Assembly (NCBI RefSeq): GCF_036541425.1
Contig: NZ_JAZHFT010000001.1
Coordinates: forward strand, 284,258 to 348,257
Direction: 5' to 3'
Origin: Consotaella aegiceratis
GTDB taxonomy: Bacteria; Pseudomonadota; Alphaproteobacteria; Rhizobiales; Rhizobiaceae
DNA length: 64,000 bases
Below, in pieces: positions 18,358 through 26,611 of the stretch. A model generated the notes under the pieces. The model did no database searches, was not told the DNA's origin, and saw nothing but the letters and a program-made list of their open reading frames with translations. Positions within the stretch are counted from its first letter, which is position 1; each line of letters opens with the position of its first letter. The translations under genes and the position numbers were made by a program.

Positions 18358-20892
18358 TCAAGACTTTCCTGCAGCGCCCGAGCCGATCGTCGGCAGGGCG
18401 GAAACGGTGGACTCGCCGATCAGCGGCTCGAGGTCCGGATTCGGGAAGCGATAGTGCCTGCCGTCGATGGCAAGGCCCTCGGCGTAATCCAGGCAAAGCG
18501 TCGGAAGGCCGGGTCGATCCAGGCGAAGCCGCATCCGCTCGGCATCGAAGCCGACGGCGACGCCGTCCAGCATCGCGCCGACCGTGTCGAGGCCGGCGCC
18601 GTCCGCCAGGTCGCCGACGATGCCGATCCACCCTATGCGCGCACCATGGACGCGATATTCCAGGCCGGCGCCCGGCCCCTCGGTGACCGCCGACAGCGGG
18701 GCGGCGGCCGTCAGCGCGGCAAAGCCGCGGCCGGAGCGCAGGATCAGCCAATTGTCGCGCAATACGGTCTCGTCGAAGCCGTCGCGCGGTGCGAAGGCAT
18801 GGGTGAACGGAATCGCCGGCTCCTCGCCCAGATCGTAGAGCATGAGAACCGCGTTCTGATATTGGCCGACGCGCGGCATCACGCCGTTGCCAGCCCAGTA
18901 GGACGGCCGCTGGCCGCCCCAGGGATCGTCGTCGCCGGGATGGTTGACCCAGGCGCGCGCGAACGGGTGGCCGGCAAAGCGGATGTCGACGAGATGCTGC
19001 TGATGGCCGTGGCGGCCGGGCACGCCGTCGACGGTGGCCGAGAGCTGCACCCATGCGGTTTTGTAGAGCGCCAGATTGGCCGCGTGGCCATAGCCCTGTT
19101 CGTAATGAGCCGTGACGGCCAGCCCCTGGGACGGCCGCGCGTAGCGCTCCAGTCCCAAGGGCGGTTCGTAGTCGCCGGCGCAGAACATCGGCAGCGCCGC
19201 CACGCCGTCGTTGAGCCAGCCTTCGCCGAAGGCGACGGTGGCGAACGGGGCGAGCTCCGTCAGCGGCCCGGCGCGAAGCTCCTTGTCATAAGCCCGCCCC
19301 ATGCTGCCGGCGGCGACCCCGCCCAGTGTGTGCAGAGCCAGCATGGTGAAGAGCCGGTCGAGGAGGGTTTCGGTGCGGCGCTTGATGGCGCCGTCCGCCC
19401 AGCGCTGCAGAGCGAACAGACCGATGAAATCGACCGGATAGTAGGCCGCCGAATTCCACTCCGCGAGGCCGTGGTCCTCGGTCGAATCGAACCATTGGCC
19501 GAGTCGCTCCTCGGCCAGGCGCGCCTGCTCCGCGCCCGTCCGGCCCGACGCGGAGAAGACCTCGTCCGGCAACAGGCGGCCGGCCAGAAGCTGCGAGACG
19601 TGGAAGCAGAGCACGTGGTTCTCGCTCCAGAACCACATGACGTCGTTGCCCGGCTCGTCGACCCAGTAGCGGTAGCCGAGGATCGCCCAGTGGATGCGCT
19701 CGGCCATCGCCTCTGGCAACGCGTCGCGGTAGGCGCCGTAGATCCACAGCAGCGGCACCATGATGAAGTCCGAGCAGTCCTGGCGTTCCTCGATCGCCTG
19801 CAGCGTGTCGGCGATGATCGTCTCGAAAGCGGCGTCGAGCGGCCGGCCGAGCGCCAGCATGGCGAGCGCCCGCCCGATCCGAAGTTCGCCATCTTCGGCC
19901 GCATGGGCGAGCACCGTGCGCTTGCGCTCGCCGAGATCGCCCGGCTGGGCCGGCGGCGCCGTCTCGCGCAGCAGCGCGAAGGCGATGTGGCGGTCGATGC
20001 GCGAGCCGTCGACCTCGAAGACGAGGTCGAGCGGATGATAGGCGTCGGCCAGACCGTCGAGCGCGGCCAGATCCACCCTATCATCGCCAGCGCGCAGGGT
20101 CGCTTCGGCCTCCAGAAGGGGTGCCTTGCCGCGTCGATGGACGCTCGGGCGGACCGTGGCACGAACCCGTACGTCCTTCGGCGCCGGACGGTCGAAGACG
20201 AGGACCAGCCGTCCGCCGGTCAGAACTTCCCGTTCGGGGCGCACCGAAGCGGCCAGCGCCATCAGGAGACCCATGCCGTCCGCCCCGGCGCCGGCCACCT
20301 GCGCCTCCAGAACGGTATCGGACAGAAGCGTCAGTTCGACCGTCCAGCGCGTATCGCGCTCGGCCAGGTCCTCGCTCAACATGACGACGTCGCTGCCGTC
20401 CGCCTTGAGCGACAAGACGATCTCCGCCGCCTGTTCCGCGTTGCGGCTGAACGGCTCGAACGTGGCGGCCAGCGCGCCGTCGACCCAGATGTGGACACCG
20501 CCGCGCGTCGCCACCCGGAATCGATAGTCGCCGGCCTCGGGCGGCATGAGGCGGGTCCGGCACCAGCGGGACAACCGCGTCGGACGATGCCAGAAGTCGG
20601 AAAAGTCGAGTTTGCGGTTGGAGCCGGGAAGATTGACGCTTTCGACCGGCCAGTCGGTGACGAGCGCAACCTCCCGTTCCGCGACCTCGCGCCACAACGC
20701 GATACGGCACGGCAGATCGCCGACATCGACGAAACCGTTGATGAAACGATAGCCGACGCGGTCTTCGGCCGGCGCCGGCGCGCCGGGATAATAGCGTGCG
20801 TCGACCGGCGACAGCTCCCAGGCCGTCACCGTCTGGCCCGGATGAACGGCGAACCCGCCCAGAGATTGCGCTATGTGGTCCATGCTCGTCAT
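18358..20892 (-). CDS. Uncharacterised alpha/alpha-toroid polysaccharide lyase- or hydrolase-like protein
   Basis: An 844-residue protein I cannot place in a named CAZyme family. The order is: an N-terminal beta domain with a PA14-like segment (about 110-200, GDYRFRVATRGGVHIWVDG); a second beta-rich part (to about 310); a helical toroid (about 320-620) with WSENHVLCFH (N425, H426) and EWNSAAYYPVDF (E478, N480, Y484, Y485); and a C-terminal beta-sandwich with RHGHQQHLVDIRFAG. The toroid plus sandwich layout, and Asn/His and Tyr in conserved-looking positions, recall polysaccharide lyases such as the heparinase and alginate/hyaluronate lyase folds. No clear signal peptide is seen. It overlaps the HAD gene by four bases (ATGA) and precedes a GH105 gene, the expected partner of a lyase. 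Confidence 0.6.
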   Translation of the reverse strand: MTSMDHIAQSLGGFAVHPGQTVTAWELSPVDARYYPGAPAPAEDRVGYRFINGFVDVGDLPCRIALWREVAEREVALVTDWPVESVNLPGSNRKLDFSDFWHRPTRLSRWCRTRLMPPEAGDYRFRVATRGGVHIWVDGALAATFEPFSRNAEQAAEIVLSLKADGSDVVMLSEDLAERDTRWTVELTLLSDTVLEAQVAGAGADGMGLLMALAASVRPEREVLTGGRLVLVFDRPAPKDVRVRATVRPSVHRRGKAPLLEAEATLRAGDDRVDLAALDGLADAYHPLDLVFEVDGSRIDRHIAFALLRETAPPAQPGDLGERKRTVLAHAAEDGELRIGRALAMLALGRPLDAAFETIIADTLQAIEERQDCSDFIMVPLLWIYGAYRDALPEAMAERIHWAILGYRYWVDEPGNDVMWFWSENHVLCFHVSQLLAGRLLPDEVFSASGRTGAEQARLAEERLGQWFDSTEDHGLAEWNSAAYYPVDFIGLFALQRWADGAIKRRTETLLDRLFTMLALHTLGGVAAGSMGRAYDKELRAGPLTELAPFATVAFGEGWLNDGVAALPMFCAGDYEPPLGLERYARPSQGLAVTAHYEQGYGHAANLALYKTAWVQLSATVDGVPGRHGHQQHLVDIRFAGHPFARAWVNHPGDDDPWGGQRPSYWAGNGVMPRVGQYQNAVLMLYDLGEEPAIPFTHAFAPRDGFDETVLRDNWLILRSGRGFAALTAAAPLSAVTEGPGAGLEYRVHGARIGWIGIVGDLADGAGLDTVGAMLDGVAVGFDAERMRLRLDRPGLPTLCLDYAEGLAIDGRHYRFPNPDLEPLIGESTVSALPTIGSGAAGKS

Positions 20893-22175
20893 ATCGCTTC
20901 GCCGGCTTCGCGCCGAGGTGTCCGACCCAGGCGATGCCGCTCGATCAAGTCGAGCAGCGGCGCCAGATCGGCAAGGTTGGTGATGGTGAAGTCGGGCTTC
21001 TCGCTGGCGTCGGCGGGTATGTGGCTGCGCCGGTCCGACCAGGCGAAGAACACCGACCGGATGCCGGCGGCATTGGCGCCCTTGATGTCGCGGGAAAGAT
21101 TGTTGCCGACCATGACGACGTCGCAGGCCTGCCCGGCGCCGATGCCGAGACCGGCCATGGCGGCGGCGAACATCTTCGGCGACGGCTTGGTCTCGCCGAT
21201 GTCTCCGGAAATCACATGGGCGTCGAAAAGGTCCCACAGGCCGTGGGGCTTCAGCACGTTCTCGAAGGTCTCGCGCGGGCCGTCGGCCACCAGGGCCAGA
21301 GGGTAGCCGCGGTCCTTCAAGGCCTGGACCGCCTCCCGCGCCCCGGCGATCAGCTCGGCCTCCAGCACCACGTCGGTGCCCGGCCGCTTGTTTTCCGTGC
21401 CCTCGTCGACCAGCGTGTCGCCGCTATCGAGGAACACCGCTCGCAGATGCGGCACGCTCTCCGGCAGGCCTGCCATCAGGCGGCGCACGCGGGCCGGGAT
21501 CCAGGCTTCCAGCAGGGGCCAGGGGACGAGCGCCGGACCGCCCTGCTCGTCGCCGTCGCGGGTGAAGGCGAAGCTCGGCGTGAAGCCGTCGCGCGCCAGC
21601 TTCAATTCCGCCAGACGATCGTCGAGCGGTGTCGGCGCAAAGGCTCCGGCTTGGGCGAAGCGATTGCCGGTGTGAACCCGGTAGCGCCCGGCCAGCAGGC
21701 TGCACATGGCCCAGATTTCGCTGCCCGCCCGGTCGCGCATCAGCGCGCCGTCGGCCCAATGCGCATGCTTGCCGGGTTCGCAATAGAGGATCGGGCGTCC
21801 GTCGCGCATCTCCGGCAAGCCGTCGGCATGGACCATGTCGAGCCGTTTGCCATGGAAGGAGGCCTCCACGGCCAGGACCGTGCCGGCCGCGTCGAGATGC
21901 ACCCAGACGTGTTCGAGGTCGTAGAGATGCTGGATGTCCCAATCGTACCAGACCGCGTATTCGACGGTCACGGCACCACGCGGAACGATCTCGAACTTGG
22001 ACGACGGCGACGGCGCGGGCTCGCGGAACACGGTGTAGCCGAGGGCGCTGGGCCGATAGGGCTCGTTGGCATCGAGCCGGAGCAGAGGCCGATGCCGGTG
22101 GACCACGTCGAAATCCGGACCTGGCGCGCCGCCGAGGTCTTCCGGCCGCCCCTCGAGGTCGCCCGCCGCCGTCAT
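20889..22175 (-). CDS. HAD-superfamily hydrolase fused to an unrecognised N-terminal domain
   Basis: A 428-residue protein. The C-terminal ~185 residues are HAD-like: motif I FLDSGDTL (nucleophile D250), LVADGP (motif II region), GETKPSPKMF (Lys of motif III) and VMVGNNLSRDIKGA (motif IV). The usual second Asp of motif I (DxD) is Gly here, so a classic phosphatase mechanism is doubtful. The N-terminal ~240 residues, rich in Trp, Tyr and His (VEYAVWYDWDIQHLYDLEHV, then YCEPGKHAHW), match no domain I recognise. ATG 22175 overlaps the upstream ATPase stop. It sits between transporter and lyase-like genes, so it may process a phosphorylated or hydrated intermediate; this is speculative. Confidence 0.7.
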   Translation of the reverse strand: MTAAGDLEGRPEDLGGAPGPDFDVVHRHRPLLRLDANEPYRPSALGYTVFREPAPSPSSKFEIVPRGAVTVEYAVWYDWDIQHLYDLEHVWVHLDAAGTVLAVEASFHGKRLDMVHADGLPEMRDGRPILYCEPGKHAHWADGALMRDRAGSEIWAMCSLLAGRYRVHTGNRFAQAGAFAPTPLDDRLAELKLARDGFTPSFAFTRDGDEQGGPALVPWPLLEAWIPARVRRLMAGLPESVPHLRAVFLDSGDTLVDEGTENKRPGTDVVLEAELIAGAREAVQALKDRGYPLALVADGPRETFENVLKPHGLWDLFDAHVISGDIGETKPSPKMFAAAMAGLGIGAGQACDVVMVGNNLSRDIKGANAAGIRSVFFAWSDRRSHIPADASEKPDFTITNLADLAPLLDLIERHRLGRTPRREAGEAI

Positions 22176-23233
22176 CTTCGAACTCCGGCGAGTTCGAGCT
22201 CTTCGGCGAAATGGCAGCGCACCTGGCGCGCCTCGCCGAGCGGCCGCAAGGCCGGCACGTCCGTCGCACAGCGATCCTGCGCATAGGCGCAACGCGGATG
22301 GAACGGGCAGCCCGGCGGCGGGGCGGCGGCATTGGCGATCTCGCCCTTCAACGGCACGCGCTTGCGCGCCCGGTTGCCGCGCGGATCGGGCTGCGGCACC
22401 GCCGCCATCAGCGCCTCGGTGTAGGGATGCAGCGGCCTGGAAAAGAGATCCGCGGTCGGCGCCGTCTCCATCAGCCGGCCGAGATACATCACGCCGATCC
22501 GGTTCGAGATATGCTCGACCATGCCGAGATCGTGGGTGATGAAGAGGTAGGTCAAGCCGAACTGGTCCTGCAGATCCTGGAGCAGGTTGATGTTCTGAGC
22601 GGCGACCGACACGTCGAGCGCGGACACCGCCTCGTCGGCGGCGATGAAGCTCGGATTGAGCGCCAGGGCGCGGGCGATGCCGATGCGCTGGCGCTGGCCG
22701 CCGGAAAAGGCGTGCGGATAGCGCCTCAGATATTCCGGCCTGAGCCCGACGACGCGCAGCAGTTCGGCGACGCGGTCGCGGATTTCCGCCGGCGTTCCGG
22801 CGCCGTGGATGACCAGCGGCTCACCGACCAGATCGAGCAGCGTCATGCGCGGATTGAGCGAGGAATAGGGATCCTGGAAGATCATCTGCATTTCGCGGCG
22901 CAGATCGCGCATCTCCGCCTCGGCGAGCGAGGAGATGTCGACGACCTCGCCGCTGGAGCGGCGGAACAGGATTTGGCCGTCGGTGAGCGCGTAGGCCCTG
23001 AGGATCAGCCGCGCGACGGTGGACTTGCCCGAACCGCTCTCGCCCACAAGGCCGAACGTCTCGCCCCGCTTGATGTCGAGCGTCACGCCGTCGATCGCCT
23101 TGATGTCGCCGATATGGCGCTGGCTCCAGCCGGCATGGATCGGGAAATACTTCTTGAGATCGCGCACCGCGATCAGCGTGTCGTCCGGCATCGAACCGTT
23201 CGCGGCCGGAGCCTGGGCAAGAACCTCAGACAT
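22172..23233 (-). CDS. Oligopeptide-type ABC transporter ATP-binding protein (OppF/DppF-like)
   Basis: A 353-residue ATPase of the peptide/opine family: Walker A GESGSGKST, LSGG-type signature in the form FSGGQRQR, the ADEAVSALDV Walker B region, and the C-terminal oligopeptide-transporter domain with a Cys-containing CPFHPRCAYAQDRC segment (an iron-sulfur cluster motif is known in this family). The start at 23233 (MSEVLAQ) overlaps the paired ATPase gene by 8 bases. In this operon the cargo is more likely an oligosaccharide than a peptide. Confidence 0.92.
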   Translation of the reverse strand: MSEVLAQAPAANGSMPDDTLIAVRDLKKYFPIHAGWSQRHIGDIKAIDGVTLDIKRGETFGLVGESGSGKSTVARLILRAYALTDGQILFRRSSGEVVDISSLAEAEMRDLRREMQMIFQDPYSSLNPRMTLLDLVGEPLVIHGAGTPAEIRDRVAELLRVVGLRPEYLRRYPHAFSGGQRQRIGIARALALNPSFIAADEAVSALDVSVAAQNINLLQDLQDQFGLTYLFITHDLGMVEHISNRIGVMYLGRLMETAPTADLFSRPLHPYTEALMAAVPQPDPRGNRARKRVPLKGEIANAAAPPPGCPFHPRCAYAQDRCATDVPALRPLGEARQVRCHFAEELELAGVRR

Positions 23234-24269
23234 GGGCCGCCTCCCGAGCAAGATCCTCGGCGAAATGGCAGAGCGAGACCTGGCCGTTGGCAAAGGCATG
23301 CTGCGTCGGCACCTCGCGGTCGCACAGGCCGGGACGGGCGCGCGAACAGCGTGGATGAAACGGGCAGCCGGGCGGCACCGAATAGGGATCCGGCACCATG
23401 CCCGGAATGGTCGGAAGCCGGTTTCCCTGCTCGCCGCCCAGCAGCGGGATCGAGCGCAGCAGCGCCTGCGTATAGGGATGTTTGGGCGCGTAGAAGATAT
23501 CGTCGACGCTCGCCGTCTCGACGATGCGGCCGAGATACATCACCGCCACCCGGTCGGCGATGTCGGCCACCACGCCGAAATTGTGGGTGATGAAGATGAT
23601 CGCCATGCCGACCTCGGCCTGGAGATCCTTGAGCAGCTCCAGAATCTGCGATTCCGTCGTCACGTCGAGGGCGGTGGTCGGCTCGTCGGCGATCAAAAGA
23701 CTCGGATTGCACGAGATCGCCAGGGCGATCATCGCGCGCTGGCGCATGCCGCCCGAAAGCTGGTGCGGATAGGAATCGACGATTTGTTCGGGGCGCGGCA
23801 GCCGCACCTTGGCCAGAAGCTCGATCGCCCGGGCGCGGGCGGCGGCCGGGCTCAGCTTTAGGTGCAGGCGCAGCGTGCGCATGATCTGGGTGCCGATGGT
23901 GTGGACCGGCGACAGCGCCGTCATCGGCTCCTGGAAGATCATGCCGACGTGCTGGCCCCTCACCCGGCGGATGGCCCGGCTGTTGCGCTGAAACGCCGAC
24001 AGCTCGAACTCCTCGCCCGAGCGCGGCCGCAGCCGGATGGTGCCACCGGCCTCGCGTGCGTTGCGCGGCAGGAGGCGCATGATCGAGCGGGCGGCAATCG
24101 ACTTGCCCGAGCCGCTTTCGCCGACGATGCCCAGCACCTCGCCCTTGTCCACGTGGTAGGAAACGCCGTTGACCGCCTTCACCAGCCCCTCGCGCATCGG
24201 GAAATGCACGTGGACGTCGTCCAGCTCGATCAGGCGCTCGTCGGACAGCGGCGGCGTTTTCATCAGCAT
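23226..24269 (-). CDS. Oligopeptide-type ABC transporter ATP-binding protein (OppD/DppD-like)
   Basis: A 347-residue ATPase paired with the OppF-like subunit. It has Walker A GESGSGKSI, the LSGGMRQRAMIA signature, ADEPTTALDV, and the C-terminal CPFHPRCSRARPGLC cluster. The start lies among ATGs at 24284, 24269 and 24263; I choose 24269, which follows the permease stop closely, while 24284 would overlap it by 11 bases. The Thr of Walker A is replaced by Ile (GKSI), which is common in OppD-like proteins. Confidence 0.9.
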   Translation of the reverse strand: MLMKTPPLSDERLIELDDVHVHFPMREGLVKAVNGVSYHVDKGEVLGIVGESGSGKSIAARSIMRLLPRNAREAGGTIRLRPRSGEEFELSAFQRNSRAIRRVRGQHVGMIFQEPMTALSPVHTIGTQIMRTLRLHLKLSPAAARARAIELLAKVRLPRPEQIVDSYPHQLSGGMRQRAMIALAISCNPSLLIADEPTTALDVTTESQILELLKDLQAEVGMAIIFITHNFGVVADIADRVAVMYLGRIVETASVDDIFYAPKHPYTQALLRSIPLLGGEQGNRLPTIPGMVPDPYSVPPGCPFHPRCSRARPGLCDREVPTQHAFANGQVSLCHFAEDLAREAAHV

Positions 24270-24273
24270 GGTC

Positions 24274-25410
24274 TCATTGCCCATAGGGGTCGGCGGCGTC
24301 GCGCAGGCCGTCACCCAGGAAGTTGAAGGCAAGCACCGTGAACACCACGGCGACGCCCGGCATCAGCAACCAGGGCGCGAGCGAGATCGACCGCAGGTTC
24401 TGCGCATCCTGCAGAAGCACGCCCCAGCTCACCACCGGCGGCCGCAGGCCAAGGCCCAGGAAGCTCAGCGCCGTCTCGCCGAGGATCATCTCCGGAACCG
24501 CCAGCGTCAGCGCAGCGATGATGTAGGAGGTCATCGCCGGCAGCATGTGCTTGGTGATGATGCGGAACGTCGAGGCGCCGGAAAGCCGCGCGGCGAGCAC
24601 GTAGTCCTCCTCGCGGATCGCGAAGAACTGGCCGCGCACCACCCGGGCGAGATGGGTCCAGCCGATCAGCGCCAGGATCAGGGTGATCAGCACGTAGACG
24701 ACCAGCGGGTCCCAGGCGATGGGCAGCGCCGCGGCGAGCCCCATCCATAGCGGGATCGTCGGGATCGAGCGGATGAACTCCATCAGGCGCTGGATAGAGG
24801 TGTCGATCCAGCCGCCGAAATAGCCGGAGATCGACCCCAATGTCAGGCCGAGGACGAAGGCGAAGATCACCCCGACGATGCCGGCCGACAGCGAGACCCG
24901 CGCGCCGTGAATGAGGCGGGAAAACACGTCGCGCCCGAGCTTGTCGGTGCCCAGCAGGTTGATCTGATCGCGCCGTCCGCCTTCGACGCCGAACAGATGC
25001 AAATCGGTCTCGACGAGACCGAGGAGATTGTAGTCGCTGCCGTGCACGAAGAAGCGCAGCGGCAGGACCGTCCCGGTATCGGTCTCGTAGCTGACGCGGG
25101 CCGTCTCGGGATCGCGCGTCCGCTTCAGCCCATAGACGAAGGGTCCCTTGAATTCGCCCTGGTCGAACAGGTGGATGCCCGTCGGCGGCGACAGCGTGCG
25201 CAACCGGTTGAAGTCGTCCGAGGCGTAAGGCCCGACGAAGTCGGCAAACAGCGCCGCGAGCCCGAGCACGATCAGGAACCACATGGAGATCAGCGCCAGG
25301 GTGTGCTTGGAAAACCGTCGCCAGATCAGCGTCCACGGCTTGGCGGTGTAAAGGTCCTCCTTGGCCGCGTTGAAATCGTCGGTCGGCACGTCGATGGCAT
25401 GGTCGGACAT
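24274..25410 (-). CDS. Oligopeptide-type ABC transporter permease (OppC/DppC-like)
   Basis: A 378-residue permease. It has a long cytoplasmic N-terminus with an OppC-type N-terminal helix (about 33-55), a periplasmic insertion of about 100 residues that is longer than in standard DppC proteins, then the core five helices with GTDKLGRDVFSRLIHGAR and the EAA-like loop YVLAARLSGAS. GAGGGAG precedes ATG 25410, 11 bases after the OppB-like stop. The long periplasmic segment matches what I know of permeases paired with large family 5 binding proteins. Confidence 0.92.
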   Translation of the reverse strand: MSDHAIDVPTDDFNAAKEDLYTAKPWTLIWRRFSKHTLALISMWFLIVLGLAALFADFVGPYASDDFNRLRTLSPPTGIHLFDQGEFKGPFVYGLKRTRDPETARVSYETDTGTVLPLRFFVHGSDYNLLGLVETDLHLFGVEGGRRDQINLLGTDKLGRDVFSRLIHGARVSLSAGIVGVIFAFVLGLTLGSISGYFGGWIDTSIQRLMEFIRSIPTIPLWMGLAAALPIAWDPLVVYVLITLILALIGWTHLARVVRGQFFAIREEDYVLAARLSGASTFRIITKHMLPAMTSYIIAALTLAVPEMILGETALSFLGLGLRPPVVSWGVLLQDAQNLRSISLAPWLLMPGVAVVFTVLAFNFLGDGLRDAADPYGQ

Positions 25411-25421
25411 GGCGCGCTCCC

Positions 25422-26408
25422 TCACGAATACCGGATTCTGGGGTCGAACAGGGCCAGCAGAATGTCCGACAGAAGCGTTCCCACCACCGTGAACACGCTG
25501 AGAATGAGAATGAAGCTGCCGGCGAGATACATGTCCTGCATCTTCAGCGCCTGCAGAAGCAGCGGCCCGGTGGTCGGCAGGTTGAGCACGACGGCAGTGA
25601 TCACATCGCCGGAAAACAGAACTGGCAACGACCAGCCGACGGTCGAGATGAAGGGGTTGAGCGCGACGCGCACCGGATAGTGCCACACCACCTGGCGCTC
25701 GCTCAGGCCCTGGGCGTAGGCGGTCTCGACATAGGGCTTGCCGAGCTCGTCGAGCATGTTGGCGCGCATCACGCGGATCAGTCCGGCGGCGCCGCCCGTG
25801 GCCAGCACGAGGACCGGAATCCACAGGTGCGACAAGAGGTTGGCGATCTTGGCGAGATCCCATGGGGCGTTTTCGAAGCGCGGCGAGACCAGGCCACCGA
25901 CATCGATGTGCATATAGACGAAGGCCACCCACATCAGCACGAGGGCGAGCATGAAGTCGGGGATGCCCTTCCCCAGGAAGCCGAACACGGTGAAGATATA
26001 GTCGAATAGCGAATATTGCCGGGTCGCCGAGTAGACGCCGACCGGGATGGCGATGATCCAAGTGAAGATCAGGCTGAGCGACGACAGCGTCAGCGTCAGC
26101 GCCAAGCGGCCCCAGATCAGGTCCGACACCGGCTTGTTCCATTCGAGCGAGAAGCCGAAATCGCCGTGAAAGACGATATTGGTGATCCAGCGCCAGTACT
26201 GCACCAGGATGGGATCGTTGAGGCCCATGTGCTCGCGCATCAGCGCTTCCTGGGCGACGGTGATGTACTCGCCCTGCTGCTTGAGCTGCGCGACATAGGC
26301 GGTGACGTAGTCGCCGGGCGGCAGCTGGATGATGACGAAAGCAATGAAGGAGATGAACAGGAGGGTCGGGATCGCGAGCAGGGCTCTGCGAACGATGAAG
26401 CTGACCAT
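25422..26408 (-). CDS. Oligopeptide-type ABC transporter permease (OppB/DppB-like)
   Basis: A 328-residue permease starting MVSFIVRRALLAIPTLLFIS, the usual OppB N-terminal helix, and containing the loop YVETAYAQGLSERQVVWHY. AGGAAG stands before ATG 26408. The 203 bases between it and the upstream binding-protein gene hold a hairpin and a dispersed repeat, so permease expression may be lower than that of the binding protein. Confidence 0.93.
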   Translation of the reverse strand: MVSFIVRRALLAIPTLLFISFIAFVIIQLPPGDYVTAYVAQLKQQGEYITVAQEALMREHMGLNDPILVQYWRWITNIVFHGDFGFSLEWNKPVSDLIWGRLALTLTLSSLSLIFTWIIAIPVGVYSATRQYSLFDYIFTVFGFLGKGIPDFMLALVLMWVAFVYMHIDVGGLVSPRFENAPWDLAKIANLLSHLWIPVLVLATGGAAGLIRVMRANMLDELGKPYVETAYAQGLSERQVVWHYPVRVALNPFISTVGWSLPVLFSGDVITAVVLNLPTTGPLLLQALKMQDMYLAGSFILILSVFTVVGTLLSDILLALFDPRIRYS

Positions 26409-26435
26409 CGCTTCCTCCCCTGAAGCTCAAGGCAA

Positions 26436-26541
26436 GAGCATGATGCCGAAAAGTTGCAGACTATTCAGAACGACATCATGCGACGAAACAAGAGGCTGGA
26501 GCGACAGGGTGATTCAACCTGAACGCATGTCGTTCCAGATG
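26436..26541 (+). repeat. Dispersed ~105-bp Hyphomicrobiales-type repeat, copy 1
   Basis: This sequence matches 32581-32685 in reverse orientation along its whole length. Shared blocks include GAGCATGATG, CGAAAAGTTGCAGACT, ATCATGCG, AACAAGAGGCTGGAGCGACA and AACCTGAACGCA, separated by variable 8-10 base stretches. It lies between the binding-protein and permease genes of the oligopeptide-type operon and contains no gene. Confidence 0.85.
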
Positions 26542-26576
26542 GGCGCCGCCGCCAGGATGCGGCAGCGCGAAACGGA

Positions 26577-26598
26577 CCGGGCGGCCGCAGCCGCCCGG
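26577..26598 (-). terminator. Hairpin after family 5 binding-protein gene
   Basis: CCGGGCGGC and GCCGCCCGG form a perfect 9-bp stem with a CGCA loop, 14 bases after the binding-protein stop (26612) on the minus strand. The permease genes continue downstream, so it probably attenuates transcription or protects the 3' end of the upstream message. Confidence 0.5.
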
Positions 26599-26611
26599 CG
26601 ACGGAGAAGGG

